From NCBI RefSeq assembly GCF_009720865.1, contig NZ_WNLA01000016.1, positions 62,001 through 126,000 of the forward strand: DNA of 64,000 nucleotides, written 5' to 3'. The stretch's first letter is position 1; every line of letters starts with the position of its first letter. The notes under the pieces were generated by a model. That model saw only the letters and a list, made by a program, of their open reading frames with translations. It did not search any database and had not been told where the DNA came from. Below are positions 42,873-51,630 of the stretch, piece after piece. The position numbers and the translations under genes were made by a program. The DNA is from Pseudoduganella ginsengisoli. GTDB lineage: Bacteria > Pseudomonadota > Gammaproteobacteria > Burkholderiales > Burkholderiaceae_D.

Positions 42873-44014
42873 TGCACACCTCCGTGCTCATTTTGATGGC
42901 TTGCCAGCGCGGCAAAGCGCGCCGGCAGGTAAGGTTCCGCCGCGATGGCGGGACGGTCATTCAACAGTTGCGAGGCCAGCAAATGCGCGGTGGCCAGCGA
43001 GGTCGTGATGCCAAGGCCCTCGTGGCCGGTCGCCAGCCACAGGCCGGGACGCCCCGGATGCGGACCGACCAGCGGCAAGCCATCCGGGCTGGCGGCACGC
43101 ATGCCGGTCCAGCAGCGCAGCAAGTTCAATCCGGCCAGCGCCGGCGTAAAACCGGCAGCATGGCGCAGCATGCGCTTCATCATGGCCGGTTCCACGGACA
43201 AGTCTTCCGTGCCAAACTGGCGCGAAGACCCGATCAGGATTTGTCCCGTCGGACGGGGCTGCAAATTAAACGCCACCGATTCGCCGCTGGACGCATGGGC
43301 GCTTTTGATATAACCCAGTTCCACCAGCTGGTGGCGGATAAAGCCCGGATAGCGGTCGGTAATGGCAACGTGGCCTTTCTTCGGCACCACCGGCAATTCC
43401 GGCAGCAGGGCCGCGCTGCGCGAGCCGCATGCCAGCACGACAGTCGCGGCGCGCAACTCGCGGCCATCGGCCAGCAGGACGCCGCCATCAAGCAGCGCCG
43501 ATACTTTGCCCATCACCAGCTGCGTGCCGTTGGCCATCGCACGTTCCAGCATGATGCGCGCACTCTTGGGTGGATATACCAGGCCGTCGCCAGACACCAG
43601 CAAGCCGCCGGCCAGGCCGGGCCGCAAAGCCGGTTCCCGTTCATACAGGCCGGCCGCGCCCAGCAGGCTGCATTCGATGCCATGGCTGGAAAGGACGTCG
43701 CCTTTGGCGCGCGCCGCATCCATTTCCTCGTCATCGGCTGCCACCCAAATGGTGCCGCAGCGGCTGTATTCATGCTTGCCGGGCGCCGTGCCGACAAATT
43801 CGCGCCACAGCGACAGCGAATACGACGACAGCGCCAGTTCCGCCGCATTGTCGTCCATCACGACCAGGTGCCCCATGCCGGCAGCCGTGGCGCCGGATCC
43901 GATGGCATCCTGTTCGATGATGGTCACCTGTACGCCGCGCGCCGCCAGCGCTTCCGCGCATGCCGCACCAATAATGCCGGCGCCGATGATGAGAACGTCG
44001 GTCGTCATCTTCAT
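42869..44014 (-). CDS. D-hydroxyproline dehydrogenase, FAD-dependent catalytic subunit
   Basis: A 381-residue DAO/sarcosine-oxidase-like flavoprotein. VLIIGAGIIGAACAEALAAR is the FAD fold, GSGATAAGMGHLVV the flavin contact, and GHEGLGITTSLATAHLLASQ the C-terminal FAD site. As the likely catalytic subunit it takes electrons from cis-4-hydroxy-D-proline. It starts four bases after the epimerase gene stop and overlaps the ferredoxin gene start. Confidence 0.82.
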   Translation of the reverse strand: MKMTTDVLIIGAGIIGAACAEALAARGVQVTIIEQDAIGSGATAAGMGHLVVMDDNAAELALSSYSLSLWREFVGTAPGKHEYSRCGTIWVAADDEEMDAARAKGDVLSSHGIECSLLGAAGLYEREPALRPGLAGGLLVSGDGLVYPPKSARIMLERAMANGTQLVMGKVSALLDGGVLLADGRELRAATVVLACGSRSAALLPELPVVPKKGHVAITDRYPGFIRHQLVELGYIKSAHASSGESVAFNLQPRPTGQILIGSSRQFGTEDLSVEPAMMKRMLRHAAGFTPALAGLNLLRCWTGMRAASPDGLPLVGPHPGRPGLWLATGHEGLGITTSLATAHLLASQLLNDRPAIAAEPYLPARFAALASHQNEHGGVQ

Positions 44015-44018
44015 CGCC

Positions 44019-44948
44019 TCAGCGGATGCCCCACACCAGCGGGTCGGTCGGATTGAGGATCAGCTTTGCTTCCGCATTGACCCACGCCTGGCCCGTGATA
44101 GATGGGATCAGCTGGTCGCCAACGCGGCGGAACGACCCCTCAAAAATACTGCCGACGATGCTTTCCTGGCGCCAGATCTGGCCTTCAATCAGCTTGCCAT
44201 CGGCCGCCAGGCACGCCAGCTTGGCGCTGGTGCCGGTGCCGCACGGCGAGCGGTCGTATGCGTGGCCGGGGCACAGCACGAAATTGCGGCTGTCCGCTTC
44301 CGGCGTATCGGCAAACAATTCGATATGGTCGATTTCCGCGCCATCGTCGCCCGTGATGCCGGCGTTGCTCAAAGCCTGGCGCAGTGCGGACGTGTAAGCG
44401 GTCAGCGGGCCGGCGTTCGATACCAGCAAGGTCTGGCCATGATTGGCTGCCAGGAAGAACCAGTTGCCGCCCCACGCGACGTCGCCCGTCACCGGGCCAT
44501 AGCCCGGCACGTTTACCGCCACGTTGTGCCGGGTGCGGCGTGCCGGTACATTTTCCACCGTGACTTTGCCATCCACGTGCAATTCCGCTTCCACCACGCC
44601 CACCGGCGTATCGATGCGGTGCTTGCCGGGGCCGATTTTGCCCATGTAGGCCAGCGATGCCACCAGGCCGATGGTGCCGTGGCCGCACATGCCGAGGTAG
44701 CCGACATTGTTGAAGAAGATGACGCCTGCCGCGCAACCCGGCGCATGCGGTTCGCACAGCAGTGCGCCCACCAGCACGTCCGAGCCGCGTGGTTCGCACA
44801 CGACTGCGGAGCGGAAGTGGTCGTGGTCGCGGCGCAGCCGCTCCAGCCGTTCAGACAGTGGGCCCTGGCCCAGGTCCGGGCCGCCTTCGGTGACGAGACG
44901 GGTAGGCTCGCCGCCGGTATGGGAATCAATGATCGAGATAGTTTTCAT
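44019..44948 (-). CDS. 4-hydroxyproline 2-epimerase (proline racemase family)
   Basis: Converts trans-4-hydroxy-L-proline to cis-4-hydroxy-D-proline, the substrate of the dehydrogenase downstream. The 309-residue protein has both catalytic thiols, Cys88 in GYLGMCGHGTIGL and Cys236 in DRSPCGTGTSAKL. The second Cys argues for epimerase rather than trans-3-hydroxyproline dehydratase, which has Thr there. The ATG at 44948 begins MKTISIIDSHTGGEPTRLV, the family start. First gene of the hydroxyproline operon. The deaminase and semialdehyde dehydrogenase needed to finish the route are not in the window. Confidence 0.88.
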   Translation of the reverse strand: MKTISIIDSHTGGEPTRLVTEGGPDLGQGPLSERLERLRRDHDHFRSAVVCEPRGSDVLVGALLCEPHAPGCAAGVIFFNNVGYLGMCGHGTIGLVASLAYMGKIGPGKHRIDTPVGVVEAELHVDGKVTVENVPARRTRHNVAVNVPGYGPVTGDVAWGGNWFFLAANHGQTLLVSNAGPLTAYTSALRQALSNAGITGDDGAEIDHIELFADTPEADSRNFVLCPGHAYDRSPCGTGTSAKLACLAADGKLIEGQIWRQESIVGSIFEGSFRRVGDQLIPSITGQAWVNAEAKLILNPTDPLVWGIR

Positions 44949-45045
44949 GATGGATGAGATTCTAGGCTTGTAAGATGCTTCCGTCTTGCGGCCGATGCGC
45001 ACTGGAAATGACGAAATCAGCACAATTGAATTTTATCGTCACAGT

Positions 45046-45789
45046 ATGTGCGAGAATCAGTATATGGATACTTTTGATAAATTGCGGATTTCCGATGTGT
45101 TCTTTTCTGAACACTTGTTCGACGCGCTGCCCGACGTGGTTTTTTTCGTCAAGGACGCGCACGGACGTTATGTGGTGGTGAACCACACATTGGTGAAGCG
45201 CTGCGGCGTGAAAACCAAGGAAGCGCTGCTGGGCAAGACGTCGGCGGAAGTGTTTGCCCATCCATACGGGCATAATTACCTGGCGCAGGATTTGGCGGTA
45301 CTGGCGGGGAAGGGGGATTTGGATGACCAGCTGGAATTGCACTTGTACCCGAACCGCGACCCGGGCTGGTGCCTGACGCGCAAGATGCCGCTGCGCGACG
45401 CCGGCGGCCAGATCATCGGTCTGGCCGGCATTTCACGCGACCTGGCGATGGAAGACTCGAAGAATACTGCATACCACAAGGTGGCCGATGCAGTGCGCAA
45501 GATCCAGGAACATTTCGATGAACCGCTGCTGTTGCCGGATCTGGCCGCCATTGCCAATATGTCGGTGGCCCAGCTGGAGCGGTATTTCTTGCGGATTTAC
45601 CAGCTGACGCCGCGCCAGGTCATCATCAAGACCCGGCTGGAAGCGGCGTCGCGCATGCTGGCGGGGGACAGCAGTGTGGCGGAGATTGCAGTGGCGTGCG
45701 GGTACAGCGATCACAGCGCGTTCACGCGGCAGTTCCGCGCGACGGTTGGGGTGACGCCCACGCAATACCGCCAGATGCTGAAAGACTGA
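45046..45789 (+). CDS. PAS-AraC transcriptional regulator
   Basis: A 247-residue regulator: an N-terminal PAS domain (LFDALPDVVFFVKDAHGRYV, residues about 15-125) and a C-terminal AraC DNA-binding domain with two HTHs (LPDLAAIANMSVAQLERYF and SVAEIAVACGYSDHSAFTRQ). It diverges from the hydroxyproline operon, so a ligand bound by the PAS domain, perhaps hydroxyproline, probably controls it (inference). The start is uncertain: ATGs at 45046 and 45064 are both plausible and neither has a good ribosome site. Confidence 0.83.
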   Translation: MCENQYMDTFDKLRISDVFFSEHLFDALPDVVFFVKDAHGRYVVVNHTLVKRCGVKTKEALLGKTSAEVFAHPYGHNYLAQDLAVLAGKGDLDDQLELHLYPNRDPGWCLTRKMPLRDAGGQIIGLAGISRDLAMEDSKNTAYHKVADAVRKIQEHFDEPLLLPDLAAIANMSVAQLERYFLRIYQLTPRQVIIKTRLEAASRMLAGDSSVAEIAVACGYSDHSAFTRQFRATVGVTPTQYRQMLKD

Positions 45790-45800
45790 CGGCCCGAAAT

Positions 45801-45840
45801 CGTCATTCCCGCGACCGGCGGCGCCCCCGCGGGGATGATG
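45801..45840. repeat. Short inverted repeat of the CGTCATTCCCGCG type
   Basis: CGTCATTCCCGCG (45801-45813) faces CGCGGGGATGATG (45828-45840), 11 of 13 complementary. It lies between two convergent stop codons and may act as a transcription stop. Same family as 56858-56951. Confidence 0.6.
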
Positions 45841-45845
45841 AGCAA

Positions 45846-46817
45846 TCAAATTTCTTCGCGGTTGCGGCGCATCCACACCGCGCCCGCAATCATCGCAATC
45901 CCCGCCGCCGCGCCGATCCACGCGACGGGCGACGACAGCGACATCCAAGAATCGGCCAGCAGTTCCGTCGCCCCCAGACGGCCTTCATCACCATGCAGCG
46001 ATGCAGGCCGCACGTACATGAACCACGACCCCGGCGCTACGCCCGTCAGCAGCCGCGCCAGGATATTGTGGAAGAACCACCCGATATTCCAGTCCAGCGC
46101 GAAAATCTTGTTGGTCCACGCCACCAGCACGCCGGCGCCCAGCGGTACGCCCACAGCCCACAGGAACACCTTGGAGCGCGCCCAGCTCGACACCAGCAAC
46201 AGCCAGCCCACCGTCGGCAGCGCCCACAGCATGTACACCGGCAGCACGCCCGCCATGCGCAGCGGCGCCAGGTAAAACTCGCTCGTCGTGAACAAGGTGC
46301 CAAATAGCTGTATGCCCTGGAAGGTGGCCGCCGTGCAAACCAGCAGGATCACAGCCAGCGACAGCGCCGTTGCCGCCAGCATGGTAATCACGGGCGTCAC
46401 CAGCAGCGCCACGGCGGCTTTCGACAGCACCGTCATGCTGTCCGATACCGGCAGCGATTTCCAGAACAGCAGGCTGCGGTCGCGGCGGTCGTCATACAGC
46501 GCACCGAGGCAATAGAAGAACACGAGGATGCCCAGTTCCAGGTACAGCGGGGCGCCGATTGCCACATACAGTTCCGATGCGGCGCGGGCAAATTCCTGCT
46601 TGGCGCCAGGCCGCAGCATGTGTTCAACCAGATGGTCCTTCATATGCACGGCCTGGCCGTCCAGCGTCACGGTGAGGTTGTGGCCCATCAGCAGGCCCCC
46701 GAGCACCAAAGCCGTGATGATCAGCGCCACCACGGCCGGCGCCCACATCACCATGCCTTTGTGTTCCCACACTTCGCGCCGCAGCAGCCACTGCATGGTT
46801 GTCAGGTTCGATTTCAT
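45846..46817 (-). CDS. ABC-2 type transporter permease
   Basis: A 323-residue membrane protein with about six helices (APAVVALIITALVLGGLLMG, LYLELGILVFFYCLGALY, PVITMLAATALSLAVILLVC, MAGVLPVYMLWALPTVGWLL, SPVAWIGAAAGIAMIAGAVW). DDRRDRSLLFWKSLPVSD is typical of ABC-2 permeases. Its start overlaps the ATPase stop (ATGA). Substrate unknown; homologous GntR-ABC operons respond to cell-envelope stress in other bacteria. Confidence 0.85.
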   Translation of the reverse strand: MKSNLTTMQWLLRREVWEHKGMVMWAPAVVALIITALVLGGLLMGHNLTVTLDGQAVHMKDHLVEHMLRPGAKQEFARAASELYVAIGAPLYLELGILVFFYCLGALYDDRRDRSLLFWKSLPVSDSMTVLSKAAVALLVTPVITMLAATALSLAVILLVCTAATFQGIQLFGTLFTTSEFYLAPLRMAGVLPVYMLWALPTVGWLLLVSSWARSKVFLWAVGVPLGAGVLVAWTNKIFALDWNIGWFFHNILARLLTGVAPGSWFMYVRPASLHGDEGRLGATELLADSWMSLSSPVAWIGAAAGIAMIAGAVWMRRNREEI

Positions 46818-47671
46818 TGGTAAGTCCCCTTCATCGTTGCGACAAACAAGTCCGCCACGCTGGGCGTACGGATTTCGCCGAATTTTTCCAGCTGGGTGCG
46901 CGACGCCCCGTCAAACAGCATCACGGCCTTGCCGAATACGCTGCGCTGCGTCAGCGGCGCCAGCGCATTGGCCGCATTGATGAACTGCGGCTCGACCATG
47001 ACTTCCGTATAGCGGTCGCCGATTTCCTCCATCGACGCCGCCAGCGTGATCTTGCCTTCGCGGATGAACAGCAAATCCGTCAACAGGTTTTCCACTTCTT
47101 CGATCTGGTGCGTCGTGATGATGATGGTGCGGTTTTCATCGAAATAATCTTCCAGCAAGTGCTGGTAAAACTGCTTGCGGTACAGGATGTCCAGCCCCAG
47201 CGTGGGTTCATCGAGCACCAGCAGCCTGGCGTCGATGGCCATCACCAGCGCCAGGTGCAGCTGCACGATCATGCCCTTGGACATGGCTTTGACCTTCATC
47301 TGCGGTTCGAGCTTGGTGTTGGCCAGGTAGCGTTCCGCTTTGGCGCGGTTGAAGCGCGGATGCACGCCGGCCACGAAGTCCACGGCATCCTTGACCTTCA
47401 GCCAGCGCGGCAAGATCGCCACGTCGGCAATGAAGCACACGTCGCGCATCAATTCATCGCGGTGGGTGCGCGGGTCCAGCCCCAGCACGGACAGTTCGCC
47501 TTCGAACGGCGTCAAACCCAGCATGGCTTTCAAGGTCGTGGTCTTGCCCGAGCCATTCGGGCCGATCAAGCCGACAATGCGGCCCGGCTGCACGTCGAAG
47601 GTGGCGTGGTCGAGCGCCACGTGCTTGCCATAGCGCTTGGTCAAATTGCGGGCGGTGATCAGGGCGCTCAT
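46814..47671 (-). CDS. ABC transporter ATP-binding protein
   Basis: A 285-residue ATPase: Walker A GPNGSGKTT, an ABC signature in the degenerate form MSKGMIVQLHLAL (the usual LSGGQ is SKGM), Walker B LLVLDEPTLGLD and the switch His in ITTHQIEE. The ATG at 47671 overlaps the regulator stop (ATGA); an upstream in-frame extension lies inside the regulator gene. Works with the permease 46817-45846. Confidence 0.88.
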   Translation of the reverse strand: MSALITARNLTKRYGKHVALDHATFDVQPGRIVGLIGPNGSGKTTTLKAMLGLTPFEGELSVLGLDPRTHRDELMRDVCFIADVAILPRWLKVKDAVDFVAGVHPRFNRAKAERYLANTKLEPQMKVKAMSKGMIVQLHLALVMAIDARLLVLDEPTLGLDILYRKQFYQHLLEDYFDENRTIIITTHQIEEVENLLTDLLFIREGKITLAASMEEIGDRYTEVMVEPQFINAANALAPLTQRSVFGKAVMLFDGASRTQLEKFGEIRTPSVADLFVATMKGTYQ

Positions 47672-48039
47672 GCTGGCGCTCCCGGCTGCGCGGCGGGGCC
47701 ATTCGTGCGCAGCAATTGTTCCAGGTCCAGTCCGAGGCGGCGAATACGTTCCAGCATGGCAGGCCATTCTTCGCTGAGGAAGCGGTCACGTTCGCTGGCC
47801 AGCAGTTTTTCCGGTGCTCCTTCCGTTACGTACATACCTAATCCCCTACGTTTTTCCACCAGCGCATCGTCGACCAATTCCTGGTACGCCTTCGATACCG
47901 TGATGGGATTCAATTGAAAATCAGCCGCGATCTGGCGCACCGAGGGCAGGGCGTCGCCCGGCTTCAACAAGCCGTCCAGCATCATGCCGACGACCCGCTC
48001 CTTGAGCTGGCGATAAATCGGCGTGTTGTCATTCCACAT
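47668..48039 (-). CDS. GntR-family regulator, YtrA subfamily
   Basis: A 123-residue regulator: the GntR winged helix (PIYRQLKERVVGMMLDGLL, SVRQIAADFQLNPITVSKAY) with a short C-terminal dimerisation helix and no effector domain, which defines the YtrA type. GGAGG lies eight bases before the ATG at 48039. It leads a tightly coupled operon with an ATPase and a permease. A 24-base palindrome 33-56 bases upstream of its start is a likely self-operator. Confidence 0.88.
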   Translation of the reverse strand: MWNDNTPIYRQLKERVVGMMLDGLLKPGDALPSVRQIAADFQLNPITVSKAYQELVDDALVEKRRGLGMYVTEGAPEKLLASERDRFLSEEWPAMLERIRRLGLDLEQLLRTNGPAAQPGAPA

Positions 48040-48071
48040 ACATGGGTCCTCCACTGGTGATGTGATGAAGT

Positions 48072-48095
48072 GGTGTTGTAGTGAACTATAACACC
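48072..48095. promoter_or_regulatory. Probable YtrA-type operator
   Basis: A 24-base imperfect palindrome: GGTGTTGTAG, TGAA, CTATAACACC. Half-sites GGTGTT-N-TAG and CTA-N-AACACC are fully complementary, matching the GTGT/ACAC style of YtrA sites. It lies between the regulator and the divergent large gene. Confidence 0.6.
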
Positions 48096-48159
48096 AGTTC
48101 TGAAAAAGACAAATCTTTTGCTACACTGGCCGACTTTTTGCAATTTACCAACTTTTACC

Positions 48160-51100
48160 GTGGCTACACAGACTGACGATTTCGCAAACAATACCGGCAC
48201 CACTGGCAAGCTGACCCTGGACATCGCCACCACCGGCAACTTCGAGGGACCTGAAGACAGTGACTGGTTTGCAGTCGACTTGCAGGCGGGTGTCCGCTAT
48301 GTCTTCATGATCCAGTCGCCGGGATACGACTATTCGGCAAACGAAAGGATCTCGCTGTCGCTGAAGGATGCGAGCGGCGCGCCAGCCGGCGAGACGGTGA
48401 AGGGCGCGATCGGCACGCTGCCGGCGATCGACTTCACTGCGCCCGCCAGCGGCACGTATTACCTGGCCGCCGATGAGAAATATTTAAGCGTCCCGTTCGG
48501 CAGCTACTCCCTGCTGGCAGTGCGCCACCCCGGTTCAGATGACTATGCGGCCAGCACGGCGACCACCGGCAAGCTGGCGGCCGACGGCACGGTCAGCGGC
48601 GTCTTCAATCTCGTTGGCGACCGCGACTGGGTCAAATTCCATGCGGTGCCCACCAGCCATTACAGTTTCAGCCACACCGGCGGCGTGACTCCCGCCACGG
48701 CGCGCATATTCGATGCCGGCGGCAAACTGGCGCAGCAATATTCGTATTCGTTCGATGTGGCGGCGGAAGGCGACTATTACCTGGAAGTGCTGGGGCTCAA
48801 TACGGGTGCTTACACGATGGCGCTCAAAGAGTGGAAAGATGACTTCCCCAATACCGATGCGGGGGCGGGTGTGGTGGCGGCTGGCGGCAGTGGGGTACAT
48901 GCCGCCATTGATTACCAGACGGACCAGGACCGGTTCCAGGTCAGCCTCGAAGCGGGGAAATACTATACGATCGCCGTCGGCGACCAGAATTATCCGATGC
49001 CTGCGGAAATTATCAGTCCGTCCGGTAAAGAAGTGGGCAGTATCGGGCTCAACACGCGCGCCGATGGCGTCACGCTGCTGGCGGCGGAGAGCGGCACGTA
49101 TTACATCAACGTGCATTTGCCGATGATGACCACCTACATCAAGGAAGCGCAGCCGTATGACGTCAAAGTCAGCGCCGGCGCGCTTGACGACATCGGCGAC
49201 ACGGCGGCCACCGCCGCACCGATGCAAGTCGGCGTTGCCGCCCGGGGCGTGCTGCAATCGACCGGCGAGAAGGATATGTTCAACGTGCCGCTGCAGGCCG
49301 GCGTCACCTATTCGTTTGCGGCGGACGGCGTCGCTTCCGGCGGGCGCTGGGTGCAATTCGATATCAGCGGCGCCGATGGCAAGCTGCTGGGCCACGTAGG
49401 TAATTTTGACACCGGCATCTATACGTTCACGCCAAGCCGCAGTGGCGAGTATTACGCAACAGTGTATGCGGGAGGGTATGGTGCGACATCCAATTATGCG
49501 TACACGGTCAATGTGGCGCGCGCGGCTGACGACGTGGGCGCCAATGCCGGCAGCGCTGCCAGCCTGGCCATAGGCGCCACGCTGTCCGGCACGCTGGAGG
49601 CCGGCGGCGGAGACCGGGACTGGTATGCCGTCAATCTGACGGCAGGCGCCACGTACTGGTTCGGCGCCAAGTCCGTGGCAATGAGTCAAAGCCACTCCGG
49701 CCAATTGCGCCTGCTCGACGCCGGCGGCAATGAATTGCGGACGACGCAAAGTTCAACCTCTGGCGCGTTTGCCGATACGTTGCCGTTTGCACCATCGGCC
49801 AGCGGCACCTATTACGTCGAAGTGTCGTCGCCCAGCCGCGCCACGGGAACGTATACCATCAGCGCCAGCGTGGGCGCCGCCGATGATGCGGGCGATACGC
49901 CGCAAACGGCGGTTGCACTGACGCCGGGAACGCCGTTGAGCGGCAAGCTCGAAGTCGCTGTCGACAAGGATATGTATAAAATTTCCGGTGTCGCTGGCAT
50001 GGCCTATACAGTGGTGCTGGAAAGTGCCGGCAACAATACGCCCAAGCTGCAGATGACCAATGGCGCAGGCCAGGACATTCCGTTCAAATCGCTGTATTGG
50101 GGCGGTACGAACCCCGACCACCTGCTGGTGACGGCGCCTGCCGATGGCGACATCTACGTGACCTTGAGCCAATCCTATGGCGATGGCGCGTTGCCCTATA
50201 AGCTGTCTGCCCAAGCGTATGCGGTGGATGACTTCAGTGCCGACAAGAACACGGTGGGCTTGCTGGCGCCAGGCGCCGGCGTCAAAGGGGCGCTGGCGCA
50301 TCCCGCTGACAGCGATTGGCTGCGTACCACGCTGGAAGCGGGCAAGACCTATGCATTTCAGCTGCTGGGCGCGGCCAGCAATGGCGGCACGCTTTCCACT
50401 TCGCGCCAATATCCGCTGTCCGTGGTGGGCGAAGGGTATACATGGACCGGCGCTGCGGCCGATGCGATCACGAATGCCATTGAAACCCGCATGATGTTTA
50501 CGCCGGCGAAAACAGGCGACTACTTTGTGCGCGTCGGCAGTGACGACAACTTTTATGGAAAAAACATCAGCATGGGTACTTACACGGTACGTGTGCTGCA
50601 AACCAGCGGCGACAAGGCTGCTCCGGTCGTGGTGGCCCAATCGCACTTGCCCGATGCGAAGGACGTCGCGCTGACGGACACCCGCTTCGCGCTGACCTTC
50701 AATGAACCTGTCGCCATCGACAAGAGCGGTATCAAGATCAGCGACAGCCAGGGCAAGGTCGTGCCGCCGGGGTATGACTCAGTGGGCCAGGCGCCCTATG
50801 TCAACGACAGTACCGTGGTGCTGAAATCCTATGGGACGTGGAAGCCGGGCGCCACCTATACTGTGACGATACCCCGCGATGCGATTGCCGACCTGGCCGG
50901 CAACCCCTACACGGGACCGGAAACGTTCCGCTTCACGACGGTAGCGGCAGTGACGGCAGGCACGCCGGCGGCGGATCTGCTGCAGGGTGGCGACGGTGTG
51001 ACAGCGGTGAAAATCGATGGCGGCGCCGGGATCGACACGGTTTGGTATGGCGGCAGCATGTATTACCACGGCATCAAGCGCGTAGGGACGGAAATCCAGG

Positions 51101-51564
51101 TTACCTCATACGGTGGCGCCGTCGATGTATACACAGGCGTCGAGCGCGTGATGATGAACGACCAGCTTTATGCCGTCGACATCGATGGCAATGGCGGCCA
51201 GGCATACCGGATGTACCAGGCTGCCTTCAACCGGCGGCCGGACAGCGAAGGACTGGGCTACTGGATCGGCCAGCTGGACAAGGGCATGCCGCTGAACGAC
51301 GTGGCGCGGGGATTTGTCGCCAGCGCGGAATTCAAGAAACTGTATGGGGACGCGCCCAGCGACGACGCATTCGTAACGGCGCTGTACAGCAACGTGCTGC
51401 ACCGCGCGCCGGACGCTGACGGCTTCCATTACTGGCAAGACGTGCTGCACCATGGCTTGCCGCGCGAAGAAGTGCTGGTATCGTTTGGCGAGTCGGTCGA
51501 AAACAAGGCAGCTTTGCTGGAGATCATCGGCAACGGTTTCACGTACACGCCTTATTTGGGCTGA
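48160..51564 (+). CDS. Large protein with seven PPC-like repeats, Ig-like domain and DUF4214 tail
   Basis: About 1134 residues, no N-terminal signal peptide. Seven repeats of about 100-130 residues resemble bacterial pre-peptidase C-terminal (PPC) domains; each starts near DDF/DDxGD and contains D-x-D-W plus a GTYY or GEYYxTV strand. Then comes an SbsA/Big_5-like Ig domain (about 850-945: ALTFNEPVAIDKSGIKISDS, YTVTIPRDAIADLAGNPYTG) and a C-terminal DUF4214 region (YQAAFNRRPDSEGLGYWIGQ, SNVLHRAPDADGFHYWQDVL). DUF4214 at the C-terminus without a signal peptide is common in type I-secreted proteins of this group. GTG at 48160 is preferred; the frame opens at TTG 48118. No secretion genes are adjacent. 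Confidence 0.75.
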   Translation: MATQTDDFANNTGTTGKLTLDIATTGNFEGPEDSDWFAVDLQAGVRYVFMIQSPGYDYSANERISLSLKDASGAPAGETVKGAIGTLPAIDFTAPASGTYYLAADEKYLSVPFGSYSLLAVRHPGSDDYAASTATTGKLAADGTVSGVFNLVGDRDWVKFHAVPTSHYSFSHTGGVTPATARIFDAGGKLAQQYSYSFDVAAEGDYYLEVLGLNTGAYTMALKEWKDDFPNTDAGAGVVAAGGSGVHAAIDYQTDQDRFQVSLEAGKYYTIAVGDQNYPMPAEIISPSGKEVGSIGLNTRADGVTLLAAESGTYYINVHLPMMTTYIKEAQPYDVKVSAGALDDIGDTAATAAPMQVGVAARGVLQSTGEKDMFNVPLQAGVTYSFAADGVASGGRWVQFDISGADGKLLGHVGNFDTGIYTFTPSRSGEYYATVYAGGYGATSNYAYTVNVARAADDVGANAGSAASLAIGATLSGTLEAGGGDRDWYAVNLTAGATYWFGAKSVAMSQSHSGQLRLLDAGGNELRTTQSSTSGAFADTLPFAPSASGTYYVEVSSPSRATGTYTISASVGAADDAGDTPQTAVALTPGTPLSGKLEVAVDKDMYKISGVAGMAYTVVLESAGNNTPKLQMTNGAGQDIPFKSLYWGGTNPDHLLVTAPADGDIYVTLSQSYGDGALPYKLSAQAYAVDDFSADKNTVGLLAPGAGVKGALAHPADSDWLRTTLEAGKTYAFQLLGAASNGGTLSTSRQYPLSVVGEGYTWTGAAADAITNAIETRMMFTPAKTGDYFVRVGSDDNFYGKNISMGTYTVRVLQTSGDKAAPVVVAQSHLPDAKDVALTDTRFALTFNEPVAIDKSGIKISDSQGKVVPPGYDSVGQAPYVNDSTVVLKSYGTWKPGATYTVTIPRDAIADLAGNPYTGPETFRFTTVAAVTAGTPAADLLQGGDGVTAVKIDGGAGIDTVWYGGSMYYHGIKRVGTEIQVTSYGGAVDVYTGVERVMMNDQLYAVDIDGNGGQAYRMYQAAFNRRPDSEGLGYWIGQLDKGMPLNDVARGFVASAEFKKLYGDAPSDDAFVTALYSNVLHRAPDADGFHYWQDVLHHGLPREEVLVSFGESVENKAALLEIIGNGFTYTPYLG

Positions 51565-51630
51565 ATTCGGCTGAATGCCGGCGGAAATGCCGGAAGCTGC
51601 CGCGGGAAGGGGCGGATAACGTGTATCCGG

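Noticed and set aside
43362..44957. Plus-strand open frame (531 codons) across the hydroxyproline genes
   Set aside because: Antisense to two well-supported genes and crosses their boundary.
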